Notes: a model not told the origin generated them from the sequence alone. DNA of 58,072 nucleotides from Clostridiales bacterium (GCA_024695545.1 JAILHZ010000152.1:1-58072), one strand, 5' to 3'. Numbered from the stretch's first letter, positions 27,329-37,100 are shown. Numbers and translations are program-made.

Positions 27329-28705
27329 ATGGCTAAGAAAAAAGCACAATTCGTCTGCAGAAACTGTGGTTACGAGACATCCGGATGGATGGGCAAGTGC
27401 CCGTCCTGTCAGGAATATAACACCTTCGATGAGGTCGTCGAAGTAAAGTCGGCACCCGCCGACGCCAAGCCCGCCCTTCGTGCCGGCTGGATCGCCGAGC
27501 GCGGCGTTTCCAGGCTCGCCGATGTAGCGAAGGAATCCGAGCCGCGCTTCTCATCCGGCATCTCCGAGCTCGACCGTATCCTCGGCGGAGGTTTTGTCGA
27601 AGGGTCCATGACTCTGGTCGGCGGCGATCCCGGCATCGGAAAGTCCACACTTCTCATGCAGGTCAGCGGCGCCGTGAAGGTCTCCGGCGAGATCCTCTAC
27701 GTTTCCGGCGAGGAATCTAAATCCCAGATCAAGATGCGTGCCGACCGTCTCGGCATCAGAAGAGACAGCATCGTGCTTTGCTCCCAGACTTCCTTCGAGC
27801 ATATTTCCGAGCTCATTTCCGAGCGTCATCCGGGTCTTTGTATCATTGACTCGATCCAGACCCTATACAGCGAGGAGATCTCCTCCGCGCCGGGCTCCGT
27901 GTCCCAGACACGCGAGGTTACGGCAGGGCTTCTCCGTATCGCCAAGTCCCTGAACGTCCCGATCGTGCTGGTCGGTCACGTCACCAAGGACGGCGCCATC
28001 GCCGGCCCGCGCATCATCGAGCACATGGTCGACACCGTCCTTTATTTCGAGGGCGACGGCTCTTCCGCGCTCCGTATGCTCCGCGCCACCAAGAACCGCT
28101 TCGGTTCGACCGGTGAACTTGCATTCTTTGAAATGACACAGAAGGGACTGATGGGCGTTGAGAACGCGTCCGCCCTTCTTCTTTCCGGCCGTCCGCACAT
28201 GGCTCCCGGCTCCGTGATCACCTCTGTCGTTGAGGGATCGCGCGCCGTACTTCTGGAGATCCAGGCGCTCATGTCGCCATCTTCCTACGCAAATCCGCAG
28301 CGCATGACGCAGGGCCTCGACAAGGGCCGCGTCTCCATGCTCCTTGCGGTCCTTGAGAGCAAGTGCAAGGTCGGCATTGCGAATATGGATGCCTATATCA
28401 ATGTCGTCGGCGGCATGCGGATCGACGAGACCGCCTGTGATCTCGCCGTCGTATGTGCCGTATTCTCTTCTTTCTCGGGAAAAGCACTCCGCGAGAATAC
28501 GATGGTGCTCGGTGAGGTCGGTCTGACCGGTGAGCTCCGTCCCGTAAGTGATCTCGAGAAGCGTCTGTCTGATGCATCCCGCCTCGGCTTTACCGCCTGC
28601 GTCCTTCCGGGCGCCAGCAAGAATGCCGCTGAGCGGCTGCCCGTAAAAATGGACTTTATCTACGTCGATAAGTTAAGTGAAGCCATCGACGTGCTTTTCG
28701 CATAA
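27329..28705 (+). CDS. radA: DNA repair protein RadA (Sms)
   Basis: 458 aa. N-terminal zinc ribbon CRNCGYETSGWMGKCPSC (residues ~10-27), RecA-like core with Walker A GGDPGIGKSTLLMQ near 93, the RadA-specific KNRFGSTGE motif near 250, and a C-terminal Lon-like domain (LAVLESKCKVGIANMDAYINVVGGM onward). RadA drives branch migration during recombination and, in competent bacteria, extends the incoming strand during natural transformation. CAAGGAG precedes the ATG. It is followed 12 bases later by ispD. An exact iterated word encodes GKALR at 28480-28488. Confidence 0.97.
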   Translation: MAKKKAQFVCRNCGYETSGWMGKCPSCQEYNTFDEVVEVKSAPADAKPALRAGWIAERGVSRLADVAKESEPRFSSGISELDRILGGGFVEGSMTLVGGDPGIGKSTLLMQVSGAVKVSGEILYVSGEESKSQIKMRADRLGIRRDSIVLCSQTSFEHISELISERHPGLCIIDSIQTLYSEEISSAPGSVSQTREVTAGLLRIAKSLNVPIVLVGHVTKDGAIAGPRIIEHMVDTVLYFEGDGSSALRMLRATKNRFGSTGELAFFEMTQKGLMGVENASALLLSGRPHMAPGSVITSVVEGSRAVLLEIQALMSPSSYANPQRMTQGLDKGRVSMLLAVLESKCKVGIANMDAYINVVGGMRIDETACDLAVVCAVFSSFSGKALRENTMVLGEVGLTGELRPVSDLEKRLSDASRLGFTACVLPGASKNAAERLPVKMDFIYVDKLSEAIDVLFA

Positions 28706-28717
28706 GGAGGACTCTAC

Positions 28718-29503
28718 ATGCAGATCAAGAACTTCATTCCTTCGACTCCGATCAGGGACATGATGCGCCCGCTGTACCTCATCGTACCGGCCGCCGGTCT
28801 CGGCACCCGTATGGGGATCTCCGACAGCAAGCAGTTTCTGAAGATCAACGGCATTCCCGTCCTGGCAAGGACGCTTCTGGCTTTTGCTGAACTGCAGGAG
28901 AATCCGGGCCTTCAGATTCACGCGGTCGTCGTAACCGGCGAAGAGAACATCGGCCGTGTAGAAGCACTTCTTCAGGAATATAAGATCAGTTTTGTCGAAA
29001 AAGTCGTTCCCGGCGGAGCTACCCGTCAGGACTCCGTTGCCTGCGGTATCGCTGCCCTGTCTGACCTGGAACGCGTACCGGAGCCGCAGGATCCGGTCTT
29101 CATTCACGATGGCGCACGCTGCATGGTCGATAAAAAGACGATCGCCGCCTGCTATGCCGGCGGACAGATCTACGATGTCTGCGTCGCCGCGACGCCGTGC
29201 AAGAACACGATAAAGATGGCCACCGCCGAGTCTGTTTCATCATCTGCTCCGGCCGTAGTCGACCGCACGCTCGACCGAAGCACCCTCTACGAAGTACAGA
29301 CCCCGCAGGTCTTCAAGTACGGCGTACTCCTCGACGTATCCGCCCGCGCGAAAGAATCAGGTATCACAGCGACAGATGACACCGCCCTCGCTGAGGCCCT
29401 CGGTATCCCCGTCCGCCTGATCCCCTGCTCCTACGGAAATATAAAGATAACGACGCCCGAAGACGCCGCTCTTGCTGAGTTTATGTTAAAGGAACGAGGC
29501 TGA
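28718..29503 (+). CDS. ispD: 2-C-methyl-D-erythritol 4-phosphate cytidylyltransferase
   Basis: 261 aa. The nucleotide-binding motif is VPAAGLGTRMGISDSKQFL near 25-43 with the usual Lys (SKQFL), then GATRQDSVACGI, VFIHDGARCMVD and TDDTALAEALG near the C-terminus. The enzyme makes CDP-methylerythritol in the non-mevalonate isoprenoid pathway. An N-terminal extension of about 20 residues precedes the family core; an internal Met (near residue 15) could be the true start, but AAGGAGG lies eight bases before the first ATG. It converges on ispF with only two bases between stops. Confidence 0.93.
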   Translation: MQIKNFIPSTPIRDMMRPLYLIVPAAGLGTRMGISDSKQFLKINGIPVLARTLLAFAELQENPGLQIHAVVVTGEENIGRVEALLQEYKISFVEKVVPGGATRQDSVACGIAALSDLERVPEPQDPVFIHDGARCMVDKKTIAACYAGGQIYDVCVAATPCKNTIKMATAESVSSSAPAVVDRTLDRSTLYEVQTPQVFKYGVLLDVSARAKESGITATDDTALAEALGIPVRLIPCSYGNIKITTPEDAALAEFMLKERG

Positions 29504-29505
29504 GC

Positions 29506-30048
29506 TTAAGCTTCCGGACCGAAGCTGATCTCCTCTCTTCTCATCGTCACGCTGCAAAACACCATGATGCCCTCGCCTTCGCCGAATCTCGTGAGATTCT
29601 CGCCGGAAGTCGCGGTAATACCGATGCGCTGCGGATCAAGTCCCGTCAGTTCGCCCAGACAGATCTTCATCGGTCCGATCATCGGCGTGAACTTCGGACG
29701 CTTGGCCTCAATGCTGACCGAGATATGTGTCAGTTCCCAGCCCTGATCCGCCGAAAAAGACAGTGCTTTTGCCAGATACGCGGAACTGTCCGTGATTCCC
29801 TGCTTGCACATATTGTCGGCAATCGTGCCGAGGATATTGATCCCCGTAACCCCGGAGATCGCATTGGTCAGCGCGTGCAGCACCGCATCTCCGTCGCTGT
29901 TCGCCACAAGCGGCGTCTCGCCCGGGAATACCACACCCGCCAGGATCAGCTGCTTCGGCCACTTGTCCGCCGACTTCAGCTGCGCCTCGACCGGCTGCAT
30001 AAAGCGGTGGCTGTCCTGTCCGATCCCGTTCACATATTCATACTGCAT
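29506..30048 (-). CDS. ispF: 2-C-methyl-D-erythritol 2,4-cyclodiphosphate synthase, divergent
   Basis: 180 aa from the ATG at 30048; usual length is about 157. The metal and substrate motifs are recognisable: GIGQDSHRF (family GxGxDxHxF) and NSDGDAVLHALTNAISG (SDGDxxxHA), then ISVSIEAKRPKFTPMIGPM and GITATSGENLTRFGEGEGIMVF (family TTTE...GRGEGI). Departures are an inserted stretch after DSHRF, and ILGTIADNMCKQGITDSSAYL in place of the DIGxxFPDTDPxxxGADS loop. It most likely works with ispD in the same pathway. The 3' end nearly touches ispD on the other strand. A word copy encodes AKALSF. Confidence 0.85.
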   Translation of the reverse strand: MQYEYVNGIGQDSHRFMQPVEAQLKSADKWPKQLILAGVVFPGETPLVANSDGDAVLHALTNAISGVTGINILGTIADNMCKQGITDSSAYLAKALSFSADQGWELTHISVSIEAKRPKFTPMIGPMKICLGELTGLDPQRIGITATSGENLTRFGEGEGIMVFCSVTMRREEISFGPEA

Positions 30049-30120
30049 ATTCTTTCCGCCTTTCCAGGCCCGCATCGTAAGCGAGCCGCTCTGCGCCTCT
30101 TCCGGCACAGGACCATTATA

Positions 30121-30684
30121 TCATGACGCGTATGTCTGTGCCTCGGAAACCACCCAGTCCGCAAGGTCCTGCGCAGTCCACCCTTCCTCTCGGGACTGCC
30201 CGTCAAACCTTGACTTCTGCATGTTGTCCTTGATGATGATTGCCTCCGGCAGCGCTTCGACGTTATAGGCCGCCGCCAGTTCCTTCTCGGAAAGCGCATC
30301 GATCGCGACGATCAGCACCTTGTCGTGATACTGCTCCGTCACCTGCTCCATGCACGCAAACATTCCGTACGTGTCCGCCCGCATACTCGAGTAGAAAAAG
30401 AAGCACACACTCATCGGGCAGTTCTTCGCAAGCTCCGTAAGATCGGTCACCTGACGGTAGAGCACCCCCGGCTCCGTCTCCTCTTCCGGGACTTCGAAGA
30501 CCATCGCGCTGATCGAGCAGTCGTAGTAATAGTCGCCCAGATACTTCTTATAGTCTTCGCTCGAAGAAGACTTCTTCGACTTCTTACACGCGCAAAAAAA
30601 GCCCGGCATGCTCGCGATCAGCACGAGACACGCCAGACTCTTTACCAGTTCTTTTGCACGCGAAAAGCACTGGTTACCGTTCAT
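30121..30684 (-). CDS. Thioredoxin-fold lipoprotein lacking the CxxC motif
   Basis: 187 aa. A lipoprotein-like signal (LACLVLIASMPGFFCAC) is followed by a Ser/Lys linker. The domain then reads CPMSVCFFFYSSMRADTYGMFACMEQV, KVLIVAIDALSEKELAAAYNVEALPEAIIIKDN, a thioredoxin beta-alpha-beta pattern with the conserved cis-Pro loop (ALPEAI), but the position of the CxxC pair is occupied by SSMRAD. It should therefore not act as a normal oxidoreductase. It begins directly after the stop of the Mrp gene (TAAATG), so the two are co-translated. A word copy lies in codons 5-7 (QCF). Confidence 0.75.
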   Translation of the reverse strand: MNGNQCFSRAKELVKSLACLVLIASMPGFFCACKKSKKSSSSEDYKKYLGDYYYDCSISAMVFEVPEEETEPGVLYRQVTDLTELAKNCPMSVCFFFYSSMRADTYGMFACMEQVTEQYHDKVLIVAIDALSEKELAAAYNVEALPEAIIIKDNMQKSRFDGQSREEGWTAQDLADWVVSEAQTYAS

Positions 30685-31542
30685 TTATTTACCTTCGATC
30701 ATCTTCTCGACGAACTCGACCGCACCGGAAAGGATGTCATTCGGAACCTTCTCGATGTGACCTTCGTCAACAAGAGCTGTGATATCAGGATCAAGCGGGA
30801 GCTTGTCCAGAAGCGGAACACCCAGCTCATTTGCAGCCTTCTGCACCTTGCCCTCTTCACCGAAGAGAGGTGTCTTCTCGCCGCAGTGCTTGCAGACAGT
30901 GTAGCTCATGTTCTCGACAAAACCGAGGACCTTGACCTTCATGAGAAGAGCCATGTTTCTCGCCTTGTTGACGATCATGGATACGAGATCCTGCGGAGTA
31001 GATACGAGGAAGATACCGTCGAGCGGGATGGACTGGAATACCGTCAGCGGAACATCACCTGTTCCCGGCGGCATATCGATCAGCATAACGTCGATGTTCT
31101 CCCAGATCACGTCAGACCAGAACTGCTTAACGACACCGGAGATGACCGGACCACGCCATACGACCGGCGCCTCTTCATTCTCCATAACAAGGTTAACGGA
31201 GACGATCTGGATACCGGAGTGAGAGGTCATCGGCAGGATGCCGTTCTCGTCACCCTTCAGCTGTCCCTTCAGGCCGAAAGCCTTCGGGATCGAAGGACCT
31301 GTTACGTCCGCATCAAGGATCGCGACACGGTAGCCGTCTCTTGCCAGTCTGGAAGCAAGAACGCTGGTAACAAAGGACTTACCGACGCCGCCCTTACCGC
31401 TGCAGACGCCGATGACTTTTTTAACTGTAGATTTCTCATGCAGAGGAGCGATGAGAGATTCCGGTTCGGAAGAGCCGCAGGAACCGCCGGCAGAAGCAGA
31501 CGGGCAGGAATCCTTAGAACCGCATGAATCACAAGAACCCAT
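30685..31542 (-). CDS. Mrp/NBP35-family P-loop ATPase (Fe-S carrier type)
   Basis: 285 aa from the ATG at 31542 with GAGGTGA upstream; a GTG three codons earlier is possible. The N-terminus has Cys clusters (CDSCGSKDSC) resembling the NBP35 type, then the deviant Walker A CSGKGGVGKS near 48, DADVTGPSIPKAFGL, LIDMPPGTGD and the C-terminal CKHCGEKTPLFG, the CxxC that binds a labile Fe-S cluster at the dimer interface. Members load Fe-S clusters onto target proteins in the cytoplasm. Coupled to the thioredoxin-like lipoprotein gene downstream. Confidence 0.92.
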   Translation of the reverse strand: MGSCDSCGSKDSCPSASAGGSCGSSEPESLIAPLHEKSTVKKVIGVCSGKGGVGKSFVTSVLASRLARDGYRVAILDADVTGPSIPKAFGLKGQLKGDENGILPMTSHSGIQIVSVNLVMENEEAPVVWRGPVISGVVKQFWSDVIWENIDVMLIDMPPGTGDVPLTVFQSIPLDGIFLVSTPQDLVSMIVNKARNMALLMKVKVLGFVENMSYTVCKHCGEKTPLFGEEGKVQKAANELGVPLLDKLPLDPDITALVDEGHIEKVPNDILSGAVEFVEKMIEGK

Positions 31543-31679
31543 TTTATTCACCTCATTAGAAATAATAGCTTTGCGCTTGAAACTATATTGTACGCTAGGT
31601 AATAGATAAAATCAAATAGTAAAATGCAGCACACTGTACCTGTAGCGCGCCGTGCCCGCTGCATTCACTTGCCCACCGC

Positions 31680-32459
31680 TCACACCATCACCTGAGAGAT
31701 CACGATCCCCGCGATTTTCCCAATTACCGCATTGGTAACAAACGTGCCTTTTCCGTACTCCGTAGTGTAGAGGATATCCAAGCCGTTGCGGATACCGACC
31801 TCCTCATATAACGCCATCTTTTCTATGTTATCTATCCTGTATTTCGTTTTGTCCATCATTCCAAGATGCTCTATAAAGAAGTACCTCCCTGTCTCCGGAC
31901 AGTACACCGCGAAATCCGGCCACTTCTCCTCACCTTTGATCAATATGACCGGCTCGTACTTATACTCCAGTCCTAATTTCTCCAAAACCTGCGCAATCAG
32001 CATCTCCGACTTCGATCGGAAGAGGTATCTCCCGTGCCTGTACCCCGGAGTAATGCTCTGATCATTATGCTCTACGAGCGCACAGAACTCCTCGTAAGAG
32101 TAGTTTAAGAATCCTCCATCTTTTATAGTCGGATGAGAATTAATCCTATCCCTCCCTGTCACAGGTTGCGCAGATGAACAGTTCACTTCTTTTGAGCATT
32201 CCTTTATCACATCTCGAAGAAGGGCATTCTGTTTCGCATATGGAATGAGTTTCTTCCCTTGCTTCGAATCAACAGAATACTCTATCCATCTTGTCTTACC
32301 ATCCTTCACAGACCGAACCCGCACGACGCCTACTCTTTCTCCATGCCTGACATGCTGTCCAAAGGAGACCCACGGAATCACTGCAAGTTCTTTTCGCGCA
32401 GAAGCAACCGCAGAAACCCGCATGTCCAGCCCTGTTTTAACAATCATCGAAGATATCAT
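31680..32459 (-). CDS. Orphan PD-(D/E)XK nuclease-like protein
   Basis: 259 aa from the ATG at 32459, which has AAAGGAGG five bases upstream and replaces the longer open frame. The C-terminal half shows FRSKSEMLIAQVLEKLGLEY (catalytic-helix Glu), then EKWPDFAVYCPETGRYFFIEHLGMMD: the PDF Asp and the E-x-(K-position His) arrangement of a PD-(D/E)XK fold. This resembles a family of solitary proteins in Clostridia with unknown targets. The N-terminal ~120 residues are basic and could bind nucleic acid. There is no methylase, integrase or partner gene. Directly upstream lies the 62-bp repeat array. Confidence 0.7.
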   Translation of the reverse strand: MISSMIVKTGLDMRVSAVASARKELAVIPWVSFGQHVRHGERVGVVRVRSVKDGKTRWIEYSVDSKQGKKLIPYAKQNALLRDVIKECSKEVNCSSAQPVTGRDRINSHPTIKDGGFLNYSYEEFCALVEHNDQSITPGYRHGRYLFRSKSEMLIAQVLEKLGLEYKYEPVILIKGEEKWPDFAVYCPETGRYFFIEHLGMMDKTKYRIDNIEKMALYEEVGIRNGLDILYTTEYGKGTFVTNAVIGKIAGIVISQVMV

Positions 32460-32571
32460 ATGGTCCTCCTTTTTCACGGAATAGTTTGGTAAGAAAAAAC
32501 TATCATCATTTCCCGGGGAAACCAATATTTTATAAGCGATGTTTTGTAAGCATTTTGTGAATATCTTCAGC

Positions 32572-32773
32572 CGTGTCTAATGACCGTCCTAATCGCATAC
32601 CCGCATTAGACCACTTATCAGATATTTCGCTCTCTCGTCTGATTCTTGGCCTAATCACACCCCCTCATTAGGCCACTCGTCAGACCACAAGCGCAAATGT
32701 CTGACATCTTGCCTAATCTGCCGCCCTCGTTAGACAACATATTCGACCAACAGCTTCGACAAACAAAAAACGG
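32572..32773. repeat. 62-bp tandem repeat array with nested hairpins
   Basis: CCTAATC begins at 32588, 32650 and 32712: exact 62-base period, three units. Each boundary folds: GTCTGA, TTCT, TGGCCTAAT, an 11-base loop, ATTAGGCCA, CTCG and TCAGAC (32638-32684) is a 6+9 bp double stem. GTCTAATG/CATTAGAC (32575-32610) and TTG-CTAA/TTAG-CAA form the neighbouring ones. It fills most of the 364-base gap before the orphan nuclease-like gene. Confidence 0.8.
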
Positions 32774-32793
32774 GGCATATTCTGCTCCCGTTT
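32763..32793 (-). terminator. Terminator of the methyltransferase gene
   Basis: On the minus strand an AACGGG...CCCGTT stem (GCA/TGC continuing toward the loop, with mismatches) followed by a T tract. It overlaps the last 62-bp unit. Confidence 0.7.
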
Positions 32794-32823
32794 TCCGGTT
32801 ATCACAATTCTTCTCGAAAAGCA

Positions 32824-33438
32824 CTACTTCACCGACTTCATGATCCAGTAGCCCGACTCTTTGGCGATGACATCGCAGTTGCCGAACTTCTCCATAAGGT
32901 ACTTCTCCGATGACGGCGCACCCTGCTTCTTCTGAAGCACCACATAAAGGAAGCCGCCCTCGGCAAGGTGCTCATACGCACCGTCATAGAAAGAGAACAC
33001 GGTCTGCTTGCCAGCGCGCACAGGCGGATTGGTCAGCACCACATCATAGAGGTCCTCGACCTCCGAGCATCCGTCGGACTTTCTGATCTCCACGAACTTC
33101 ACGCCGTTATTGACCGCGTTGTCCCGCGCAAGTTCGAGCGCACGCGAATTGATGTCCACCATGGTGACTTCCATCGCCGGGAAAACACGCTTCATGATGA
33201 TACCGATCGGGCCATATCCGCAGCCGAGATCCAGAAGTTTTCCCTTCTTCCGGCCGGCCGCCGACAGATCTTCGATCGCCGCCTCCAGAAGCGTCCTCGA
33301 ACCGAAGTCCAGGAACTTCTTGGAGAACACCTCAGCATCAGTAGAAAAGAAGAAATCCATACCGTGCATCCTCGCCTGGATGACGCGACGGTCGGATTCC
33401 CCTTGTGGATTTTCTTCGTAATAATGTGCCAAAAGCAC
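32824..33438 (-). CDS. RsmC/YbxB-type rRNA methyltransferase
   Basis: 204 aa. Class I SAM methyltransferase with LLDLGCGYGPIGI (motif I, near 70), EVTMVDINSRALELA (acidic loop) and the target-base motif TNPPVRAGK near 135, characteristic of the RsmC-like 16S rRNA guanine-N2 family; the N-terminal HYYEENPQGESD is also typical. The start is either GTG at 33438, only three bases from AAGGAGG, or the TTG two codons later with better spacing. An exact iterated word (33431-33439) covers this start. Seven bases separate it from the upstream lipoprotein, so they form an operon. Confidence 0.87.
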   Translation of the reverse strand: MLLAHYYEENPQGESDRRVIQARMHGMDFFFSTDAEVFSKKFLDFGSRTLLEAAIEDLSAAGRKKGKLLDLGCGYGPIGIIMKRVFPAMEVTMVDINSRALELARDNAVNNGVKFVEIRKSDGCSEVEDLYDVVLTNPPVRAGKQTVFSFYDGAYEHLAEGGFLYVVLQKKQGAPSSEKYLMEKFGNCDVIAKESGYWIMKSVK

Positions 33439-33445
33439 TTCCTCC

Positions 33446-34057
33446 TTACGGGATCATGTACTCGATCGAGACGATCTTACCGGCCTTGATGGTAAGTACC
33501 AGCTCCGAGGTGCCGCGCTTGTAAGTCCAGAGCACATCGGTCTCCTGATCAGCGTCGCCGTACTTCGAACGTGCATCCTCCGGTGTCATACCGATCTCCA
33601 GACCCTCCGGGGTCTTCACCAGGTCAGAAGAAATACGAACATCCGAGACATAGCCGGTCTCCGCGCCGGTCGCCTGATATACCGTCAGAACCATGTTGGT
33701 GTAGGTATATACGTGATCCGTACCATCGTGTGCACAGGACGGAACATCCAGCTTGGACTTCGGCTCGCCGAGCTTTGCGAGGATCTCGGTCGGCTCAGCA
33801 CCGAGTGTGATATCTACATTCTCATACGTGAATACGAAATTGTCCTTGGTATCGAGTGTGACCTCGACGGTACCCTGAGCAACTTCACTGCTGGACGGAG
33901 CCAATGTCTCATCCTTCGATGCCGCCTTATTATCTTCCTGGGAAGCTTGGGCCGTTGTTGTTCCGGCTGACTTGTTATCAACATTATTGGCATTTGAACA
34001 GGCCGCCATAGATGCCGCCATAACGAGCACAAGTACCAGTGATCCTAATTTCTTCAT
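33446..34057 (-). CDS. Lipoprotein with two BamE/SmpA-like repeats
   Basis: 203 aa. Lipobox MAAC near residue 20, then a Ser/Thr/Ala/Asp linker to about 70. Two similar modules follow: ITLGAEPTEILAKLGEP ... VYTYTNMVLTVYQ and LEIGMTPEDARSKYGDA ... WTYKRGTSELVLTIKAGKI. The pattern of a helix with G-M/EPxE-LG followed by aromatic beta-strands resembles the BamE/SmpA or KAP-like fold found duplicated in Bacillota lipoproteins. It is likely extracellular and protein-binding. First gene of a two-gene operon with the methyltransferase. Function unknown. Confidence 0.75.
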   Translation of the reverse strand: MKKLGSLVLVLVMAASMAACSNANNVDNKSAGTTTAQASQEDNKAASKDETLAPSSSEVAQGTVEVTLDTKDNFVFTYENVDITLGAEPTEILAKLGEPKSKLDVPSCAHDGTDHVYTYTNMVLTVYQATGAETGYVSDVRISSDLVKTPEGLEIGMTPEDARSKYGDADQETDVLWTYKRGTSELVLTIKAGKIVSIEYMIP

Positions 34058-34182
34058 GTGTCTTTCTCCTTTTGATGCAATATCACTTCGCGTGGCACAC
34101 CCGTGCCCGCGCTATTTTCCATTGCCTATTTTCGCATGATTCAGGATGACTTTCAATCAGTAAATCGTCACAAAAGAACGTC

Positions 34183-37100
34183 TCAATCCCCGGACTTCTG
34201 TTGATCCTTCTCTTCAGAAAACTTCTTATCCTGTTTCTTATGGATATTGGTGATATCCTCGAAAGTTCCTCCGCCGTTGTCATCCTCAGCTTTAAACTCA
34301 CCTTTTTCCACCAGTCTCATGAACGCATCGACAACATCCGCCGTCAGCTGTGTGCCGGAGACTTCCTGAATGATGGAGATCGCCTTATCGAAGTTCATAC
34401 GTTTTCTGTACGGACGGTCAGAATACATCGCGTCAAAAGTATCCGCCACGGCGATGATCTGCGCGACACGCGGGATCTCGTCGCCCTTCAGGCCCTTCGG
34501 ATAACCGTGTCCGTCCGGTCTCTCGTGATGGTCACGCGCGCCGATCGCCAGCTCCGGCATGATGCTGATATCTTTAAGAACAACATAGCCCTTACCGGAG
34601 TGGGACTTGATCTCCTTGAATTCATCGTCCGTCAGACGTCCCGGCTTATTGAGAGTTTCCGAGGAGATGCCGACCTTTCCGATATCATGGAGGAGAGCGA
34701 TGTTTCTGTACTTCTCGACAGTCTCATCGTCGTATCCGAGTTCACGGGCCAGCATCGCCGTATACTCCGCCACACGGGTCGAGTGACCATTCGTATAGCG
34801 GTCCTTCATATCGATAACTTTCGCGAAGGCCTCAACGATCTCTCTGATCAAGATCGTCTGTTCCTCTTCCTTCTCCTTAAGTTTCTTCATTCTCTGGTTG
34901 CCGATGATCGTCGAAACCGCGATAACAAATGCGACTAATCCTAAAACGATCAGTGCCCTGAACCACCCGGTCTCTTTCAGCGCTTCCTTCTTAACGATCT
35001 TTACGGAAAACTCCTTCTGAACTTCTCCGTATTCGCTCAGAAGTTTCATTTTGAAGACATACTCACCGCCGGCCAGATTCGTATAGTCGACCGGTTTCAG
35101 CTCACTTCTTCTGACCGTCTTCATCGAACGGTCGAAGCCCTCGAGCTGGCAGGAGACCTCCGGATCCACCAGAGAATAATTGAAGCAGTATGCACAGACT
35201 GTGATCTTTCTTGCGCCGGACTTGACGGTAAAATTCCCGTTCTCGTCAGGATAGACCGTTTCTCCGTCCACTTCGAGATAAGGCACAGTAAGCCGCGCAT
35301 CGGTCTCAACTTTGTTCTCTTCATCGATATTCGTCAGGACGACACCCGTAGATCCGCAGATATAAAGGTCTCCTTCCTCTGTCAGTTCACTGTAGGAATT
35401 GGATGTCGAATAACAGGAAAGTCCGTTTTCCCGTCCGTAGAAAAACGGTACGATCTCCTTATTTGCCAGCATTTCCTCTGTCTGCACCACGTAGATACCG
35501 TTACTGCTTAAGATCCACATCTCATCATACTTATTCTGGTAGATGTCGAAGTTGTTGGAATACGGGAAATTCTTGATCGTCACGACCTCATAGTCCGAAG
35601 TCATATAGGCGATCGAGTTACTGGTAACGATCCAGTAGATCTCTCTTGTTTTATCTTTCTTGATACGCATGACGATATCTGACTTGAGATCGCTGTTAAC
35701 CGTGTTGATGTGCCGCAGTTTCCCGTCAGCGATGACATAGATTCCGTCGCCGTCGGTACCGGCCAGCAGATCTCCGTTTGCCGCCTGAATGGCAGTAAGG
35801 ACTTCAGTATTCTCGATGCCGTCTTTCTCATCGTAAATTTTTGTGACCGCATTATCACGAAGGATCGCCACACCACCGGTACAGGCGACCGCCATTGAAC
35901 CATCCGCACATTCATAAACGGCACGGACACGGTCACTCGGAAGGCCCTCGGCCATCGAATAGCCAACGGCAGTCCTTCCGTTATAGCAGACCAGAGGATA
36001 TTTGCTAAAAGAACAGAACCAGATATTCCCCTTGCTGTCCTTGTAGATAGAGCGGATCTTCTCATTCTTGAAGATCTTGATCAGATTGGTCGACGGAAGT
36101 GCATTTCCACTCATGGTAAAGGCCATCTCGAGAGGGATCTCCGAAAGGATCGTCTGATTCTCCATAACGATCAGGCCGGATGTCTTCGTTCCGATGTAGA
36201 GTCTTCCGTCCGAGACCAAGGTGGAGTAGACTACGTCATCGCTCAGCTCATACTGCTCGTAAAGGTTGCTGAAGCGGCTGGGTACGATCTTCATGACGCC
36301 CTGTTGCGAAGATACGAACCACAGATTGTTCTGGTAGTCCGCGGTCATGCCCTCGATCGAGGTCGTCATCGGAAGGTTTTCCAGAACGACCATACCCTGA
36401 CCGTTATTGATCACGCGGCCGATACCGTTATCCGTGCAGACCCAGACCTCATCAAGATATTTGTGGATCGAGTTCACATATGCAAGCGGCTCAAGCGTCG
36501 CATAGGGCTTTCTCAGTCTGCCGCGAAGCTCGCCGTAATAGAGTTCCGAACCTTCAGTCGCAAAGTAGACCTTCCCCGCATTATCCGGGTCCGGCAGGAT
36601 CGCATGGATATGCTGAGTATCAGGAATACCGAAATCATTCGCGTGGAAGTACTCGACCATCTCTCCGTCACGCATCGTGAAGATCTCGCCTTCTTTGGTC
36701 AGCGCATACACCAGGTTATCCGAACCGAGTTCGAGGCAGCGGATATACAGGGTTTTGAGGGATGCTTCCTGTGGAATGGAGACCGACATATCCGGGCGGA
36801 CGACCGCAATACCTTCTGTAGTCGCCAGATAGACCAGGCCGTTCCCATCTTCAACAATAGCATGGATCGACTGCGACGGAAGGCCGTTATCCTTGTTAAA
36901 GAGCTTCCATTCGTCCTTATTCAGGACGCCGACACCATTATCGTTCGTACCCGCCCAGAGGCGGTCCTTCGAATCGACCATAAGACTGATTACACTGGTG
37001 ATTCCCGTCTCTGCCGAGTTGACACGTTCGAAATTGTTGCCGTCATACTTGACCAGACCGCTGTAGCTTCCTATCCACAGGAAACCCTCGGAAGTCTGAG

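Noticed and set aside
32572..32773. Transposon ends beside a TnsA-like nuclease
   Set aside because: No transposase, target-site duplication or matching repeat on the far side was found.
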